From the NCBI GenBank assembly GCA_949524905.1, contig CATINC010000017.1, positions 156,313 through 220,312 on the forward strand: 64,000 nucleotides of DNA, in the 5' to 3' direction. Source of the DNA: Opitutia bacterium UBA7350. Its GTDB lineage: Bacteria > Verrucomicrobiota > Verrucomicrobiia > Opitutales > Coraliomargaritaceae. A program made the position numbers and the translations under genes. The notes under the pieces are model-generated. The model had not been told where the DNA came from. It saw only the letters and a list, made by a program, of their open reading frames with translations, and did not search any database. Positions 25,836 through 35,698 of the stretch are shown piece after piece. Every line of letters begins with the position of its first letter. Position 1 is the stretch's first letter.

Positions 25836-27767
25836 TCAACTTTTACTTGGGAAAGCTTCTACGGCGGTCTCCCAGGCTACAGATTTTTTGGCGAGCTGTT
25901 CCGCAATTTCTGCGGCACGTCGATTAATTTTGACCGCAATTCCAGCGTCTTCGTATGTCTTGGGATCTTCTAGTTTTAGGGAAATTTCTGCCTGTTCTGC
26001 TTCTAGTGCAAGCATTTCTAATTCAAGGGTCTTGATCTTATGCTCCTGTTTTTGTCGAGCTTGGCTGACTGCCTGACGTGCCTCCGCTTCTCGTCTTCGT
26101 CGTTCCTTTGCGCTGACTTTTGTAGAATTTTCATTTGCCCTCTGCTCGGGCGGTCGAGCATTAGCCAATCCTGCGATTAACCCACTTTTTTCAGAGGTGA
26201 GACCCGATTTATTGAGGTAGTAATCATAATCGCCTGCATAGGGGGTAAGTTTACCAGCATTGATATGGAAGGTGCGATTGGCGATCGCACGGATAAAGTG
26301 AACATCGTGACTGACGAAGCAAATGGTTCCGGCGTAGTCGCGAAGGGCTTGAATCAGGGCGTCGATACTGGCGAGGTCAAGGTGGGTGGTCGGTTCGTCA
26401 AGTAAAAGAAAGTTAGGTGGAGCAAGGAGAAGTTTCACAAGGGCGAGTCGGCTTTTTTCGCCACCGCTGAGCACTTCGACCTTTTTGTAGACATCGTCAC
26501 CACGAAAAAGAAAGGCGCCGAGGAGATTGCGGACTTCCTGGTCGCTCAATGGGCTATTCATGCGTTCACGAGCCTCATCTAAAACAGAGCGCTTGAGGTC
26601 TAGTACTTCAACGCGTTGTTGCGAGAAATAGCCGATAGAGACATTGTGACCTCGTTCGCAGAGTCCACCCTGAATGGGTACGAGGTCTGCTAGGATTTTC
26701 AAAAGGGTGGACTTGCCCGCACCGTTGGGTCCGACTAGGACGATGCGTTCACCTTTTTCAATACGAAGGTTGAGCGCATCGTACACAAGGTGATCGCCAT
26801 ATGCTTGACGTACATTTTCTAGTGTTGCGATGCGTTGACCGCTACGAGGTGGTTGAGGAAATTTGAAGTGGATACCGCGTTCCTCAGTTTCAGGCGCTTC
26901 GAGGCGTTCCATTTTTTCCAGTTGCTTGAGGCGGGACTGAGCCTGAGAGGCTTTGTTGGCTTTGGCTCGAAAGCGGGCAACAAAAGTTTCTAGGTGAGCA
27001 ATTTCACGTTGTTGGTTAGCGTAAGCAGCGGCGTATTGTGCGTCTCGATGGGCCTTTTCGCGGAGGTAGTCATCGAAATTACCTTGGTATCGATGGAGGT
27101 TTTTGTGGCGGATTTCGATGATGCCATTACAGATATTATTGAGGAAAGCTCGGTCGTGTGAGATCGTAAGAATTGCGCCGCGATAGTTTCTTAATTGTTC
27201 TTGAAACCAAGTGAGGGTCTCAAGATCGAGATGGTTGGTTGGCTCGTCTAGCATTAGGAGGTCTGGCTGCATAACAAGTAGTCGGGCAAGATGTGCGCGC
27301 ATGACCCAGCCACCGCTCAATGTATGAGTGGGTTTTTCAAAATCGCTCTCTCGGAAAGCAAGCCCAGCGAGGATGCTTTTAGCGCGTGCTTCTAAAGAAT
27401 GTCCTTCGTGTTCGATAAATTGCTCGGTTGCATCGATTCGTTTTTGAGAATCGGGATTGGGGTTTGTGCGCAGAATATCATATAAGGCAGCAATTTCAGG
27501 GGTTATTCCGGCGGCGAGCTCGAGGATAGTTTCATCTCCACTGGGAACACTTTCTTGAGGCAGGTAGCCGATTCGAACGCCGCGTTCTATTTCGATGCCA
27601 CCGCTGTCAGACTCTATTTGTTGAAGGATGATTGAAAAGAGGGTAGTTTTTCCTGCACCGTTAGGCCCAACTAGCCCAAGGCGCTCACCGTAATTCATCC
27701 GAAGGGAGAGCTCCTTGAAGAGGAGTTTGTGGCCGAAGCCTTTGCTGACTTTGTTGACAGTGAGCAT
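25836..27767 (-). CDS. ABC-F family ATPase (Uup/YheS-like)
   Basis: This 643-residue protein has two ABC domains and no membrane segments, the ABC-F pattern. Domain 1 has Walker A GPNGAGKTTLF, signature LSGGWVMRAHLAR and Walker B LLMLDEPTNHLD. Domain 2 has GPNGAGKSTLLK, LSGGEKSRLALVKLLL and FLLLDEPTTHLD. The linker between them (about residues 235-300) is long and charged, as in ribosome-binding ABC-F proteins. The C-terminus has a coiled coil rich in Glu, Ala and Arg (KERRRREAEARQAVSQARQ). It probably acts on stalled or special ribosomes. An antibiotic-resistance role cannot be judged from sequence alone. It is divergent from the Yip1-like gene. Confidence 0.94.
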   Translation of the reverse strand: MLTVNKVSKGFGHKLLFKELSLRMNYGERLGLVGPNGAGKTTLFSIILQQIESDSGGIEIERGVRIGYLPQESVPSGDETILELAAGITPEIAALYDILRTNPNPDSQKRIDATEQFIEHEGHSLEARAKSILAGLAFRESDFEKPTHTLSGGWVMRAHLARLLVMQPDLLMLDEPTNHLDLETLTWFQEQLRNYRGAILTISHDRAFLNNICNGIIEIRHKNLHRYQGNFDDYLREKAHRDAQYAAAYANQQREIAHLETFVARFRAKANKASQAQSRLKQLEKMERLEAPETEERGIHFKFPQPPRSGQRIATLENVRQAYGDHLVYDALNLRIEKGERIVLVGPNGAGKSTLLKILADLVPIQGGLCERGHNVSIGYFSQQRVEVLDLKRSVLDEARERMNSPLSDQEVRNLLGAFLFRGDDVYKKVEVLSGGEKSRLALVKLLLAPPNFLLLDEPTTHLDLASIDALIQALRDYAGTICFVSHDVHFIRAIANRTFHINAGKLTPYAGDYDYYLNKSGLTSEKSGLIAGLANARPPEQRANENSTKVSAKERRRREAEARQAVSQARQKQEHKIKTLELEMLALEAEQAEISLKLEDPKTYEDAGIAVKINRRAAEIAEQLAKKSVAWETAVEAFPSKS

Positions 27768-27798
27768 ATTATTATAGATGCATACGGAGACTTGCTAG

Positions 27799-28386
27799 AT
27801 GGGCAAGGTACGTATTCTTATATCTTACATGAGCAGTGAAGGCAGGACGCAATCTTATCTGTTGAGTATTTGGTATCAACCGAGCCGTACTTTACGGGGA
27901 TTACGGAAGAGTGGTGCTGGTCACGGGGCGGCCTTGTTAGTGGCTGGAGTATTTGGCTTTTTTAATAGCGCACGCATCTATCTTGGCGCCGAGGAGAAAT
28001 CATTCCTGTGGCTATTTCTCGGAGTTTTTATTGGTATTGGGATGTTGTATTTAATGGCGCAATTGGTGCGGAATTTTTCGCGTTGGTTTGGTGGGCAAGC
28101 TAATTGCCGCATTGTCCGAGTGGGTTTGGGTTTATCGCTATTACCCTGGACCTTGCTTTCGGGCGTATTGCTTTACTTATTGATGGTAGAAACGAATGCA
28201 GAACGCCTGCAAGCTCTCTTGCCTGTGATAATGATCGGTTTTATTTACGGCTTTATTATTCTATTACTGTCTGCACGGTCTGCGCTCGAGGTGTCGCCTT
28301 TGCGAACCTTTGCTTCGCTTATGCTTGCAGGCTTAGTGGCTTTTTTCTCAATTACTTTTGTGCTTAGTTTTTTTGTCAAACTCTGA
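27799..28386 (+). CDS. Yip1-family-like membrane protein
   Basis: This 195-residue protein has about five membrane helices after a short N-terminal region containing SIWYQPSRTLRGL, which resembles the start of Yip1-domain proteins. A GGAG sequence lies nine bases before the ATG at 27799 and supports that start; an internal ATG at 27829 is the alternative. It is divergent from the ABC-F gene and lies 17 bases before recN, so it is probably co-transcribed with it. Function is unknown. Confidence 0.75.
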   Translation: MGKVRILISYMSSEGRTQSYLLSIWYQPSRTLRGLRKSGAGHGAALLVAGVFGFFNSARIYLGAEEKSFLWLFLGVFIGIGMLYLMAQLVRNFSRWFGGQANCRIVRVGLGLSLLPWTLLSGVLLYLLMVETNAERLQALLPVIMIGFIYGFIILLLSARSALEVSPLRTFASLMLAGLVAFFSITFVLSFFVKL

Positions 28387-28403
28387 GCGCAAGAGTTCTC
28401 GCG

Positions 28404-30065
28404 ATGTTACAATATCTCAAAATCTCCAATTTAGCTTTACTGGATTCAGTCACGCTTGAAATTGACGCTGGTTTTACCGCAGTCACGGGAGAGACAGGCG
28501 CGGGTAAGAGTGTTTTACTGGGAGCATTGGGTATGCTTTCAGGTGGCCGAACCGACAAAGGTAAGATTCGGCAAGGGGCAGATTTACTGGAGGTTGAAGC
28601 GGCTTTGTATTTTGAGGATGCGGAATTAATGAATGCGCATTTATTGGACTTAGAACTTTCACCTTGTGAAGATGGGGTGCTTGTTTTGCGCCGAACGATT
28701 CATCGCAGCAAGATGCCTAAAATCCAAATCAATGGTTCTTTGGCAACGCTCTCGCAATTACAGGCATTAGGGGAAATGTGGATTGATTTCCATGGTCCGG
28801 GTGAACCACAAAAGTTGTTTAAGGAACGGCACCAATTGCGTATGCTGGACGCTTACGCTCATCAAGGTGTGGCACTGGCGGAATATCAGGAATGTTACCA
28901 TGCATGGCGTGCTGCTTTAAACGAAATTGAGACCCTTGAATCAAGTGATCGCTTGGATGAGGGGGCGTCTGATTATGTTCGCCAGCAAATTGTGCAGATG
29001 GATGCAGTCGATTTAAGCGCGGAATCAATCGAGGCTTTGGAGCGTGATTTTAGTCGGATGTCGCAAGCGCAAGCATTGATTCAGTTAGCGCGACAATGCG
29101 AGGGCGCAGTCAATGAAGAAGATGGGCTTGCGGAACGCTTGAGTCGCTTGGTCGCTCAGACGCAAAGATTAGCGGAGTTGGATTCGGATTCGAAATCTTT
29201 ATCTGAGCGAGCGCATAGTTTGCAGCTGGAGTTGCAGGATTTGGGTGAAGAGATTGGACGCATGGCGAGTAATTTTGATTATGATACCGAGGCCATTGAA
29301 TTAATAAATGAACGGATGCAATTATGGCAGGAATTGCGGCGGAAACATGGCGGGACGATTGAGATGGTGCTGGCAAAGCGCGAAGCACTCGCAAAAAAGC
29401 TGGCAGTACAGGATGATTTGGAGGGGGTATTGAATGAGCGCCGCGCTGTTGCCGATAAAATGGAGGGAGATTTGCGCAAACGCGCAAAAGCTATAACTGC
29501 GAAGCGTACGGTAGCGGCAAAGGCACTGGGTAAAAAAGCAAAGTCATTGTTAGGGGCCCTTGGTTTCAAGAAGGTACAGCTTGCGATTGAGATTATTCCG
29601 CTTGCAGCATTGGCGGATTGTGGAGATTGCGCATGTCGTTTCATTTTTGCGGCGAACGCGGGTCAGGAAATGCAACCGCTCAACAAGATTGCATCGAGCG
29701 GTGAAACAGCTCGGGTAATGTTGGCGCTAAAAACAGTCTTAGCAGAAGCGGATGCGACGCCACTGTTGGTATTTGATGAAGTGGACGCAAATGTGGGTGG
29801 TGAAGTAGGTCGAGCGGTGGGTGCTGAATTAGCTCGGTTAGGTAAAAAACATCAGGTTTTTTGTGTGACGCATCTGCCGCAAGTTGCTGCCCAAGCACAG
29901 CAACATTTTCTTGTAAGCAAGATACAGGATTTGAATTCAACTGCAGTTGAAATTGGACCAGTTCACGGAAAGCAGCAGGATCGAGTTGATGAGTTGGCTC
30001 GGATGCTTGGAGACCGCAACTCAGACTCCGCAAGGGTGCACGCAAGGGAATTGCTAAGAAATTGA
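28404..30065 (+). CDS. recN: DNA repair ATPase RecN
   Basis: This 553-residue protein is an SMC-like ATPase and the length is typical of RecN. The N-terminal part has MLQYLKISNLALLDSVTLEI and Walker A GETGAGKSVLLGALG. A long helical coiled-coil region runs from about residue 150 to 370. The C-terminal part has SSGETARVMLALKTVL (the ABC signature region, usually SGGELSR), Walker B LLVFDEVDANVGG and a final FCVTHLPQVAAQA, where the His is the switch residue. The signature differs slightly from the common form but keeps the expected Ser-Gly-Glu core. RecN acts early in double-strand break repair. Its stop lies ten bases from the convergent PpiD-like gene. Confidence 0.96.
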   Translation: MLQYLKISNLALLDSVTLEIDAGFTAVTGETGAGKSVLLGALGMLSGGRTDKGKIRQGADLLEVEAALYFEDAELMNAHLLDLELSPCEDGVLVLRRTIHRSKMPKIQINGSLATLSQLQALGEMWIDFHGPGEPQKLFKERHQLRMLDAYAHQGVALAEYQECYHAWRAALNEIETLESSDRLDEGASDYVRQQIVQMDAVDLSAESIEALERDFSRMSQAQALIQLARQCEGAVNEEDGLAERLSRLVAQTQRLAELDSDSKSLSERAHSLQLELQDLGEEIGRMASNFDYDTEAIELINERMQLWQELRRKHGGTIEMVLAKREALAKKLAVQDDLEGVLNERRAVADKMEGDLRKRAKAITAKRTVAAKALGKKAKSLLGALGFKKVQLAIEIIPLAALADCGDCACRFIFAANAGQEMQPLNKIASSGETARVMLALKTVLAEADATPLLVFDEVDANVGGEVGRAVGAELARLGKKHQVFCVTHLPQVAAQAQQHFLVSKIQDLNSTAVEIGPVHGKQQDRVDELARMLGDRNSDSARVHARELLRN

Positions 30066-30075
30066 TGTGCAGATC

Positions 30076-31719
30076 TTAATTTTGAGCAGTCGGGATGCCG
30101 TGCTCTACCAACTCACTAGCAAGGCCATTCATACGAATCATGGAGTTGTTGTATTTGAGGAAGTTGGTTGCCTGCTGTAAGATGGAGTCTTCGGTCGTGA
30201 TTTCAGGTATTTCAAGCTCGGCAAGATAAACAAAGAGGCCAGATGAACCTGTTTGTAGCATTGGAGAAAGTTCAGCTTCCTGTAGATCTGCCGCCGCTTG
30301 AAGAGCAGTTCGGTTGAGTGTTTCTGGAGCCTCAAATAATTTGAAGCTTTGATATGTTTCAACGTTAAGCCCAAGTTTAGCCGCAGCTTCTGTGAAGTTT
30401 GCCCCCGAAGCGAGTTCAGCTTCTAATTTTGCCCCAAGGTTGATGCCGTGCTCATAAAAGAGGCGACGTTTCTCCTCGGCAGCATGATTTTCTTTTACCT
30501 GTTTGGCTACAGTCTCAAACGGGGGGAGTTCTACGGATATTCGGTCTTGGTATATGAGGACGGCATAACCTTCATCAAACGAATGCGGGTCGGAAAAATA
30601 ACGGGCATCACTCAAGGCAAAGGCACTGTTCAGCATGGCTGAGGGTAATTCACGTGACCCAGTATCGGAAATACTGAATGCTTCAATTGGTATAAGGCTC
30701 AGTCCGGTCGATTTAAGGGAATCATCAAATTCAGGACTCTCTTTGAGGATTGCTTTATTGTAGAGTTCGTAAGCAAAATTTTGAGCTGTTTCATTGGCAA
30801 GGCGATTGGCTTGAGTTTTGCGCAGATCGATTGCTACGGCATCGCGAACATCCTCAAATTTAACTACTGGGATTTCCGCACCGGGGTCGCTTTTTGGTCG
30901 TTCAGTGAGATAGGCCTCTACGAAGCGGGCTCGATTTTTAATGAAGTGCTCGCGTACGTTATCTTCTTCAAGTTCGCCTATTTGTGGGAGGAAGGAATCG
31001 GCTCTAAAATGCAAGTAGCTTGCTTTGATGCGCTCTGGGGTTTCATAGCGGTCTGCATTTTTATGGTAGAAATCTTTTAATGCTTCTTCTGGGGCTTCGA
31101 TTTCCGGATCGAAGTCAGCGTAATCAATGCTAGCGGTATTAAGAGTGTAGCTGGATTGGTATCTTTGAGCCTGCAAACGTGCATCTTCTTTAAAGAAATA
31201 ACCCGGACCAGCAAGGGCACTGGATATTTGCTCTATGCGGTAATCTTCTTCAAGAACACGAACTAGGATATCTTCAGGAAGGATTGGGTTGCTATCGATC
31301 GTATCAAGGAAGCGAGTGAGGCGATCGCGATCGAATTTTCCGGAGGGATTGTTAAAGAGTGGTTTTTTACTTAAATAAGCACGGATTTGCTCTTGGTCGG
31401 GTGTCGGGATGCCAATGTCGTCTGCTAGAGAAAGGATAGCGATCCGTGAGAGCATTTGGTTGCTAAGCTGTTGTTGGTCTGAGCTTTTGATTTGATTGAG
31501 TTCGTTGCTCAAAGAGAGGCGTAAGCCGATGGGGCGCATCTCGCGTTGGGAATTTAGATCGTAGCCATAGTAATCCATGGCCTCATAGTTGGAGCGATTA
31601 GTGGTGCACCCGGGGGTGTTGCCGATGGTGCCTACAAAAGCGACAATTACGACTGCAAGAAGCGTGATAAAAATCCAGCGTCCGTGGCGGATCAGGTGAT
31701 GTTGTATCCAAGAAATCAT
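30076..31719 (-). CDS. PpiD/SurA-like periplasmic folding factor
   Basis: This 547-residue protein has a short cytoplasmic start, one membrane helix (about 15-33, IFITLLAVVIVAFVGTIG) and a long periplasmic part, the PpiD layout. The region up to about residue 200 is helical and resembles the SurA/PpiD N-terminal chaperone domain (NQMLSRIAILSLADDIGIP, FDRDRLTRFLDTI). A middle part has ALKDFYHKNADRYETPERIKASYL, typical before a parvulin domain. A parvulin domain could lie at about 330-420, but its usual signature is not obvious, so isomerase activity is uncertain. It likely helps fold exported proteins at the inner membrane. Confidence 0.8.
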   Translation of the reverse strand: MISWIQHHLIRHGRWIFITLLAVVIVAFVGTIGNTPGCTTNRSNYEAMDYYGYDLNSQREMRPIGLRLSLSNELNQIKSSDQQQLSNQMLSRIAILSLADDIGIPTPDQEQIRAYLSKKPLFNNPSGKFDRDRLTRFLDTIDSNPILPEDILVRVLEEDYRIEQISSALAGPGYFFKEDARLQAQRYQSSYTLNTASIDYADFDPEIEAPEEALKDFYHKNADRYETPERIKASYLHFRADSFLPQIGELEEDNVREHFIKNRARFVEAYLTERPKSDPGAEIPVVKFEDVRDAVAIDLRKTQANRLANETAQNFAYELYNKAILKESPEFDDSLKSTGLSLIPIEAFSISDTGSRELPSAMLNSAFALSDARYFSDPHSFDEGYAVLIYQDRISVELPPFETVAKQVKENHAAEEKRRLFYEHGINLGAKLEAELASGANFTEAAAKLGLNVETYQSFKLFEAPETLNRTALQAAADLQEAELSPMLQTGSSGLFVYLAELEIPEITTEDSILQQATNFLKYNNSMIRMNGLASELVEHGIPTAQN

Positions 31720-31770
31720 GATAAGGGGTGGTGTATCAAAGTTGCGAACTTAGGAGTGGGTATTTAGCTG

Positions 31771-33264
31771 TCAATCTCTTGCTTGATCCTTCGCATCTAT
31801 ATTAGGGGCTTCGCATTTAATTATTTGCAGGAGGCTAGGTTGGTTTTGTGGGTTTGAGCTCCATTGGTTCATATCCTCAAGGTATTGTTTCACGATAGGA
31901 AAATCCTGCGTAATATATTCGAGGCCTTCGTTATTACCATAGAGATCACAAGCTATCTTAAAGCTTCCTAAGTTTATATTTTCTAAGGGTTTACCAAGTT
32001 GATAGCAATATTCATCAGAATCCTTTCCGGACGTTTGATAGACGAAATTGAGGTATCCCATTTCGCAGAGGTGGCTAATACTGGAGTTGAAGATATGGGA
32101 TGGGATCCGCAGTTTTAGTTGTAGCTCGGTACTCGTTAAGGCAGGTTTGCCGCTTTGGAATTGGCGAGCAACCAGTACCAATATGGCAAGAGAAATTGAC
32201 TCACGGGTACGCTGGCTCGTGCGCTGCCAGGCACTTTCATTCGTTAATTGGTTTGCGTTCTGAATGGCATAGGTAATCTGGCCTCCGTAAAGTATGAGTA
32301 ACCAGAAAATGTACAAGCCCAGCATGAGTACGATGATGATTCCCACAGAGCCGTACAGGCTTTTGGTCTCAACAACTCGCTGAAAGTATAAAAAAGATAG
32401 CAATTGGTAGATATTCAGGCCAGCGGCAACCAAGGTAGCTCCAATAAAGGCAGGCTTCCAGCGCACGCTTGTATTTGGAATGAAGCGATAAAAAATTGCG
32501 AGTGCTAGAATGAAGATAAGGAGGGCTATTAAAGGCAGTGAAAATTGAAAGATGGCGGCAAGAGTTTCACCAAAAGGCAGTACTTCCATGGCACCAAGGA
32601 TGGCGTTTGCGGTTATGATTGTGAGAGCGGCAGTGCCCAAGACAGCGCCTAAGCTAATAAAGGTCCAGTAAGTCACAATACGGTCGGGAAGTTTGCGACC
32701 TTTTGCTACGCCCCAGATAGTATTGAAGGATTTTTCAATGGAGATGAGCACCTGTATGCCCACGACCAGTAGTAAAAGTGAACCTATAATTCCGATGGTT
32801 CCTGATAAAGCACGTTCGCTGAAATTATTAATCAATTCCAAAACTTCAGGTGCGATTTCAGTTGGGCCAGCTTCGCAAGTAGGTGCACCATTTCCCAAGG
32901 CAACTTGTGGAGCCGCAAAGGTAATCGCTTTGCTGATGGTCTCGACAACAACGCTGTTGCTTGTTTCTGAGAACGCTCCACTGGAGTTGATGTCTTTTTG
33001 GAGCAAAAAGCCGGATATCATTATACTAAAGGCCACCAAAGGGCCAATACCAATCATACTGTAAAAGGTGAGCGCAGCGGATTGAACAGGAAGTTGGTTT
33101 CGTTTTTGACCCTGCCAAGTAAGGATTGTAATCCTAAGGAGGCGAAATATAAATCTACGGAAAGGCCGACCCTGTTCTTTTTCGATCAGCCATACTTCCC
33201 GAAAAATCCTTCTGATTTGTTGGCTCAAGGGAAAGTGAGCCGCTTTTTTTGAATGATCTTTCAT
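31771..33264 (-). CDS. YihY/virulence-factor-BrkB-family membrane protein
   Basis: The start is set at the ATG at 33264 (MKDHSKKAAHFPLS), giving 497 residues; an ATG 57 bases upstream is also in frame. The YihY core (about residues 50-330) has several membrane helices, with QSAALTFYSMIGIGPLVAFSIMI, GTIGIIGSLLLLVVGIQVLISIEKSFNTIWGV and SVRWKPAFIGATLVAAGLNIYQLLSFLYFQ, the family's usual stretches. The C-terminal 130 residues form a soluble winged-helix-like tail (LTSTELQLKLRIPSHIFNSSISHLCEMGYL). Similar tails occur in the family. The function of YihY proteins is not settled; tRNase BN is an obsolete name. Confidence 0.88.
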   Translation of the reverse strand: MKDHSKKAAHFPLSQQIRRIFREVWLIEKEQGRPFRRFIFRLLRITILTWQGQKRNQLPVQSAALTFYSMIGIGPLVAFSIMISGFLLQKDINSSGAFSETSNSVVVETISKAITFAAPQVALGNGAPTCEAGPTEIAPEVLELINNFSERALSGTIGIIGSLLLLVVGIQVLISIEKSFNTIWGVAKGRKLPDRIVTYWTFISLGAVLGTAALTIITANAILGAMEVLPFGETLAAIFQFSLPLIALLIFILALAIFYRFIPNTSVRWKPAFIGATLVAAGLNIYQLLSFLYFQRVVETKSLYGSVGIIIVLMLGLYIFWLLILYGGQITYAIQNANQLTNESAWQRTSQRTRESISLAILVLVARQFQSGKPALTSTELQLKLRIPSHIFNSSISHLCEMGYLNFVYQTSGKDSDEYCYQLGKPLENINLGSFKIACDLYGNNEGLEYITQDFPIVKQYLEDMNQWSSNPQNQPSLLQIIKCEAPNIDAKDQARD

Positions 33265-33417
33265 GTAGTGGTTTTTAAAAATTTTAAGTTTTGAGCATAG
33301 ATAAAATTCTGATTTGGGCAATACGTATGTCGGCGCAAAGGCTCGCTTTACTTAATTCAAGATAAACAAGGGTTTTCGTTGCAAAATCAGCACTCACAAA
33401 TTTACTCAATCAATTCT

Positions 33418-35004
33418 ATGAAAATTCTTATTGCAGATCGTATTTCTCCCATTGGTGTGGATCTCTTCAAGGCCGAGGAAGGTTTTGAAGTTATTGAGGC
33501 CTATGGTTCCAGCCCTGAACAGATCCTCGAAATCGTTGGCGATGTCGATGCGATTGCGGTCCGCTCCGATACCAAGGTAAATGCCGAGGTCATTGCAGCC
33601 GCTCCCAAGCTCAAGGTTGTGGGTCGTGCTGGGGTGGGGGTTGATAATATCGACATCGAAGCTGCTACTGATCGGGGTGTGATTGTGATGAACACCCCCA
33701 CTGGCAACACCATTGCTACCGCAGAGTTGACCTTTTCTCATATGTTGGCTGGCACGCGACCGATTGTACAGGCTTGTGCCCGCATGCGTGCCGGGGGTTG
33801 GGATCGTAAGAAGTTTACTGGCACCGAGCTAAACGGAAAAACTTTGGGTGTGCTTGGTTTAGGTCGCATCGGCGCGGAAGTCTCAAAACGTGCAATGGCT
33901 TTTCAAATGAAGGTCTTAGCATACGATCCCTACCTGACGGAATCTCGCGCAAAGAGCTTAGGGGTTCAACAAGCCACGCTCGACGAAGTGATTGAAAATG
34001 CAGATTATATCACCGTCCATATGCCCCTTACTGGGGACACCAAGCACATGCTCAATGCAGACGCATTTGCCCGTATGAAAGATGGGGTTCGTATTTTTAA
34101 TTGTGCCCGTGGGGGTATAATTGATGAGGCCGCTCTGGTTGTAGCCCTGGAATCCGGAAAGGTCGCAGCTGCTGGTTTGGATGTCTATGAAGATGAGCCA
34201 CCTGCAGAGGATCACCCCATGCGAGGGATTGAAAATCTAGTTTTAACACCCCATCTAGGAGCTTCTACTGCGGAAGCTCAGGAAAATGTTGGGATCGACG
34301 TTGCTAAACAAATGATCGAAGCCCTCAAAGGAGGACGGGTAATCAACGCTTTAAATATGCCCTCAGTCGATCCACAGGTACTCGAAAAACTATCACCTTA
34401 TATAACGCTTGGTGAAAAGGTGGGTACCTTCTCGCAGCAACTTGCCCCCGAAGGAGTTGAAAAGATCTCGATTCGCTACTTTGGCAAGATGGTTGAACTG
34501 GAAACGCTCCCGCTCACAAATGCCATACAGCGCGGTTTTCTACGTGAAATCTCCGATAACGTAAATAACGTCAATGCACCCAAAAAAATAGAGCGACTGG
34601 GAATTGAATGCGAACAGATCACCAGCAGCGCGCACGCTGATTTCAATGAATTGATTGAGGTAGTCGTCACCAGCAAGGGCGGCAAAACCCGAGCCATTGG
34701 CGGAACTCTGGTTGGGAAAAACCAATTGCCGCGTATTGTCCTGATCGATGGTCATGGAGTTGAAGTCAATACAGATGCTACCTTGCTTGTGCTTAAAAAC
34801 AAAGACGTGCCGGGGATCGTGGGCTTTATTGGGGCGACCCTTGGCGAAGACCAAGTGAATATCGCCAACATGTCCCTTAGTCGTGATCAAGGTGAGGGAT
34901 TTGCGGTCAGTGTTTTCGAACTCGATAGCATACCTTCCGAAGCCGCTGCAAAGAAAATTACCAATCACGACGCCATCGAGAAATATCGTATAATTAAGCT
35001 CTAG
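33418..35004 (+). CDS. serA: D-3-phosphoglycerate dehydrogenase
   Basis: The ATG at 33418 ([17 protein letters not shown]) gives 528 residues, the size of the long SerA type; an upstream in-frame start only adds 13 unrelated residues. The N-terminal and NAD-binding domains have [34 protein letters not shown] (Rossmann glycine motif) and [13 protein letters not shown]. The catalytic His lies in LTPHLGAST. The C-terminal part has an allosteric-substrate-binding domain and an ACT domain ([21 protein letters not shown]) that may sense serine. It makes 3-phosphohydroxypyruvate, the first step of serine synthesis. It starts a series of plus-strand biosynthetic genes with plsY and hom-lysC-thrC. Confidence 0.97.
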   Translation: MKILIADRISPIGVDLFKAEEGFEVIEAYGSSPEQILEIVGDVDAIAVRSDTKVNAEVIAAAPKLKVVGRAGVGVDNIDIEAATDRGVIVMNTPTGNTIATAELTFSHMLAGTRPIVQACARMRAGGWDRKKFTGTELNGKTLGVLGLGRIGAEVSKRAMAFQMKVLAYDPYLTESRAKSLGVQQATLDEVIENADYITVHMPLTGDTKHMLNADAFARMKDGVRIFNCARGGIIDEAALVVALESGKVAAAGLDVYEDEPPAEDHPMRGIENLVLTPHLGASTAEAQENVGIDVAKQMIEALKGGRVINALNMPSVDPQVLEKLSPYITLGEKVGTFSQQLAPEGVEKISIRYFGKMVELETLPLTNAIQRGFLREISDNVNNVNAPKKIERLGIECEQITSSAHADFNELIEVVVTSKGGKTRAIGGTLVGKNQLPRIVLIDGHGVEVNTDATLLVLKNKDVPGIVGFIGATLGEDQVNIANMSLSRDQGEGFAVSVFELDSIPSEAAAKKITNHDAIEKYRIIKL

Positions 35005-35062
35005 GACTCTGGTTTAAAATCTAAAAGTTTACCGCTAAGTGCGGTCCAGCCTGTTAACGGCA

Positions 35063-35671
35063 ATGTCGATCCTATCCATATTATTAGCACTGATTATCGG
35101 TTACCTGCTGGGTTCGATTAGTTTCGCCGTGTTGATAGCACGCTGGAAGGGCGTCAATATACTCCAAGTGGGTAGCAAGAACCCTGGTGCGACTAACGTA
35201 AAACGAGTACTCGGTTCAGGTTTGGGAAATACGGTCTTTTTTTTGGATGCCCTAAAAGGTTCAATCGCATCAGGCTGGCCGTTTTTTTATTTTGGTTTTG
35301 GTCAAGAATCAAGCCTCGCCCTTGGAGTATTGGGCTTGATCGCAGCCATTATGGGTCACAGCTTCTCCTGTTTCCTCAATTTTAGCGGCGGCAAAGGGGT
35401 CGCCACGACTATGGGCGGACTTGCTGCCCTAATGCCTGGGGTTTTACTGATAGGATTGATGACTTGGCTGCTGGTTTACTATTCCAGTCGCGTCGTCGCA
35501 ATAGGCTCCATAGCTTTCGCGCTGAGTTTGCCATTTGGGGCGTTTATTATTCATGGCGTATTTGATCTACGCTTTGGTCTTGGTCTTTTACTGGCACTCC
35601 TCATTATCATACGCCACCGCTCAAATATTCAGCGCCTGATGCAGGGCAAAGAAAACTCTTTTAAAAAATAA
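35063..35671 (+). CDS. plsY: Glycerol-3-phosphate acyltransferase PlsY
   Basis: This membrane protein of 202 residues, counted from the ATG at 35063, has the PlsY signatures IIGYLLGSISFAVLIAR, VGSKNPGATNVKRVLG and the later GHSFSCFLNFSGGKGVATTMGG. It uses acyl phosphate to acylate glycerol-3-phosphate at position 1, the first step of phospholipid synthesis. An in-frame GTG at 35039 would add eight residues; the ATG is preferred because it places the first helix at the N-terminus, as in the family. No strong ribosome binding site helps the choice. It lies between serA and hom, with gaps of 58 and 27 bases. Confidence 0.94.
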   Translation: MSILSILLALIIGYLLGSISFAVLIARWKGVNILQVGSKNPGATNVKRVLGSGLGNTVFFLDALKGSIASGWPFFYFGFGQESSLALGVLGLIAAIMGHSFSCFLNFSGGKGVATTMGGLAALMPGVLLIGLMTWLLVYYSSRVVAIGSIAFALSLPFGAFIIHGVFDLRFGLGLLLALLIIIRHRSNIQRLMQGKENSFKK

Positions 35672-35698
35672 CCCTTCGCTCAAACTTCTTACCTAAAT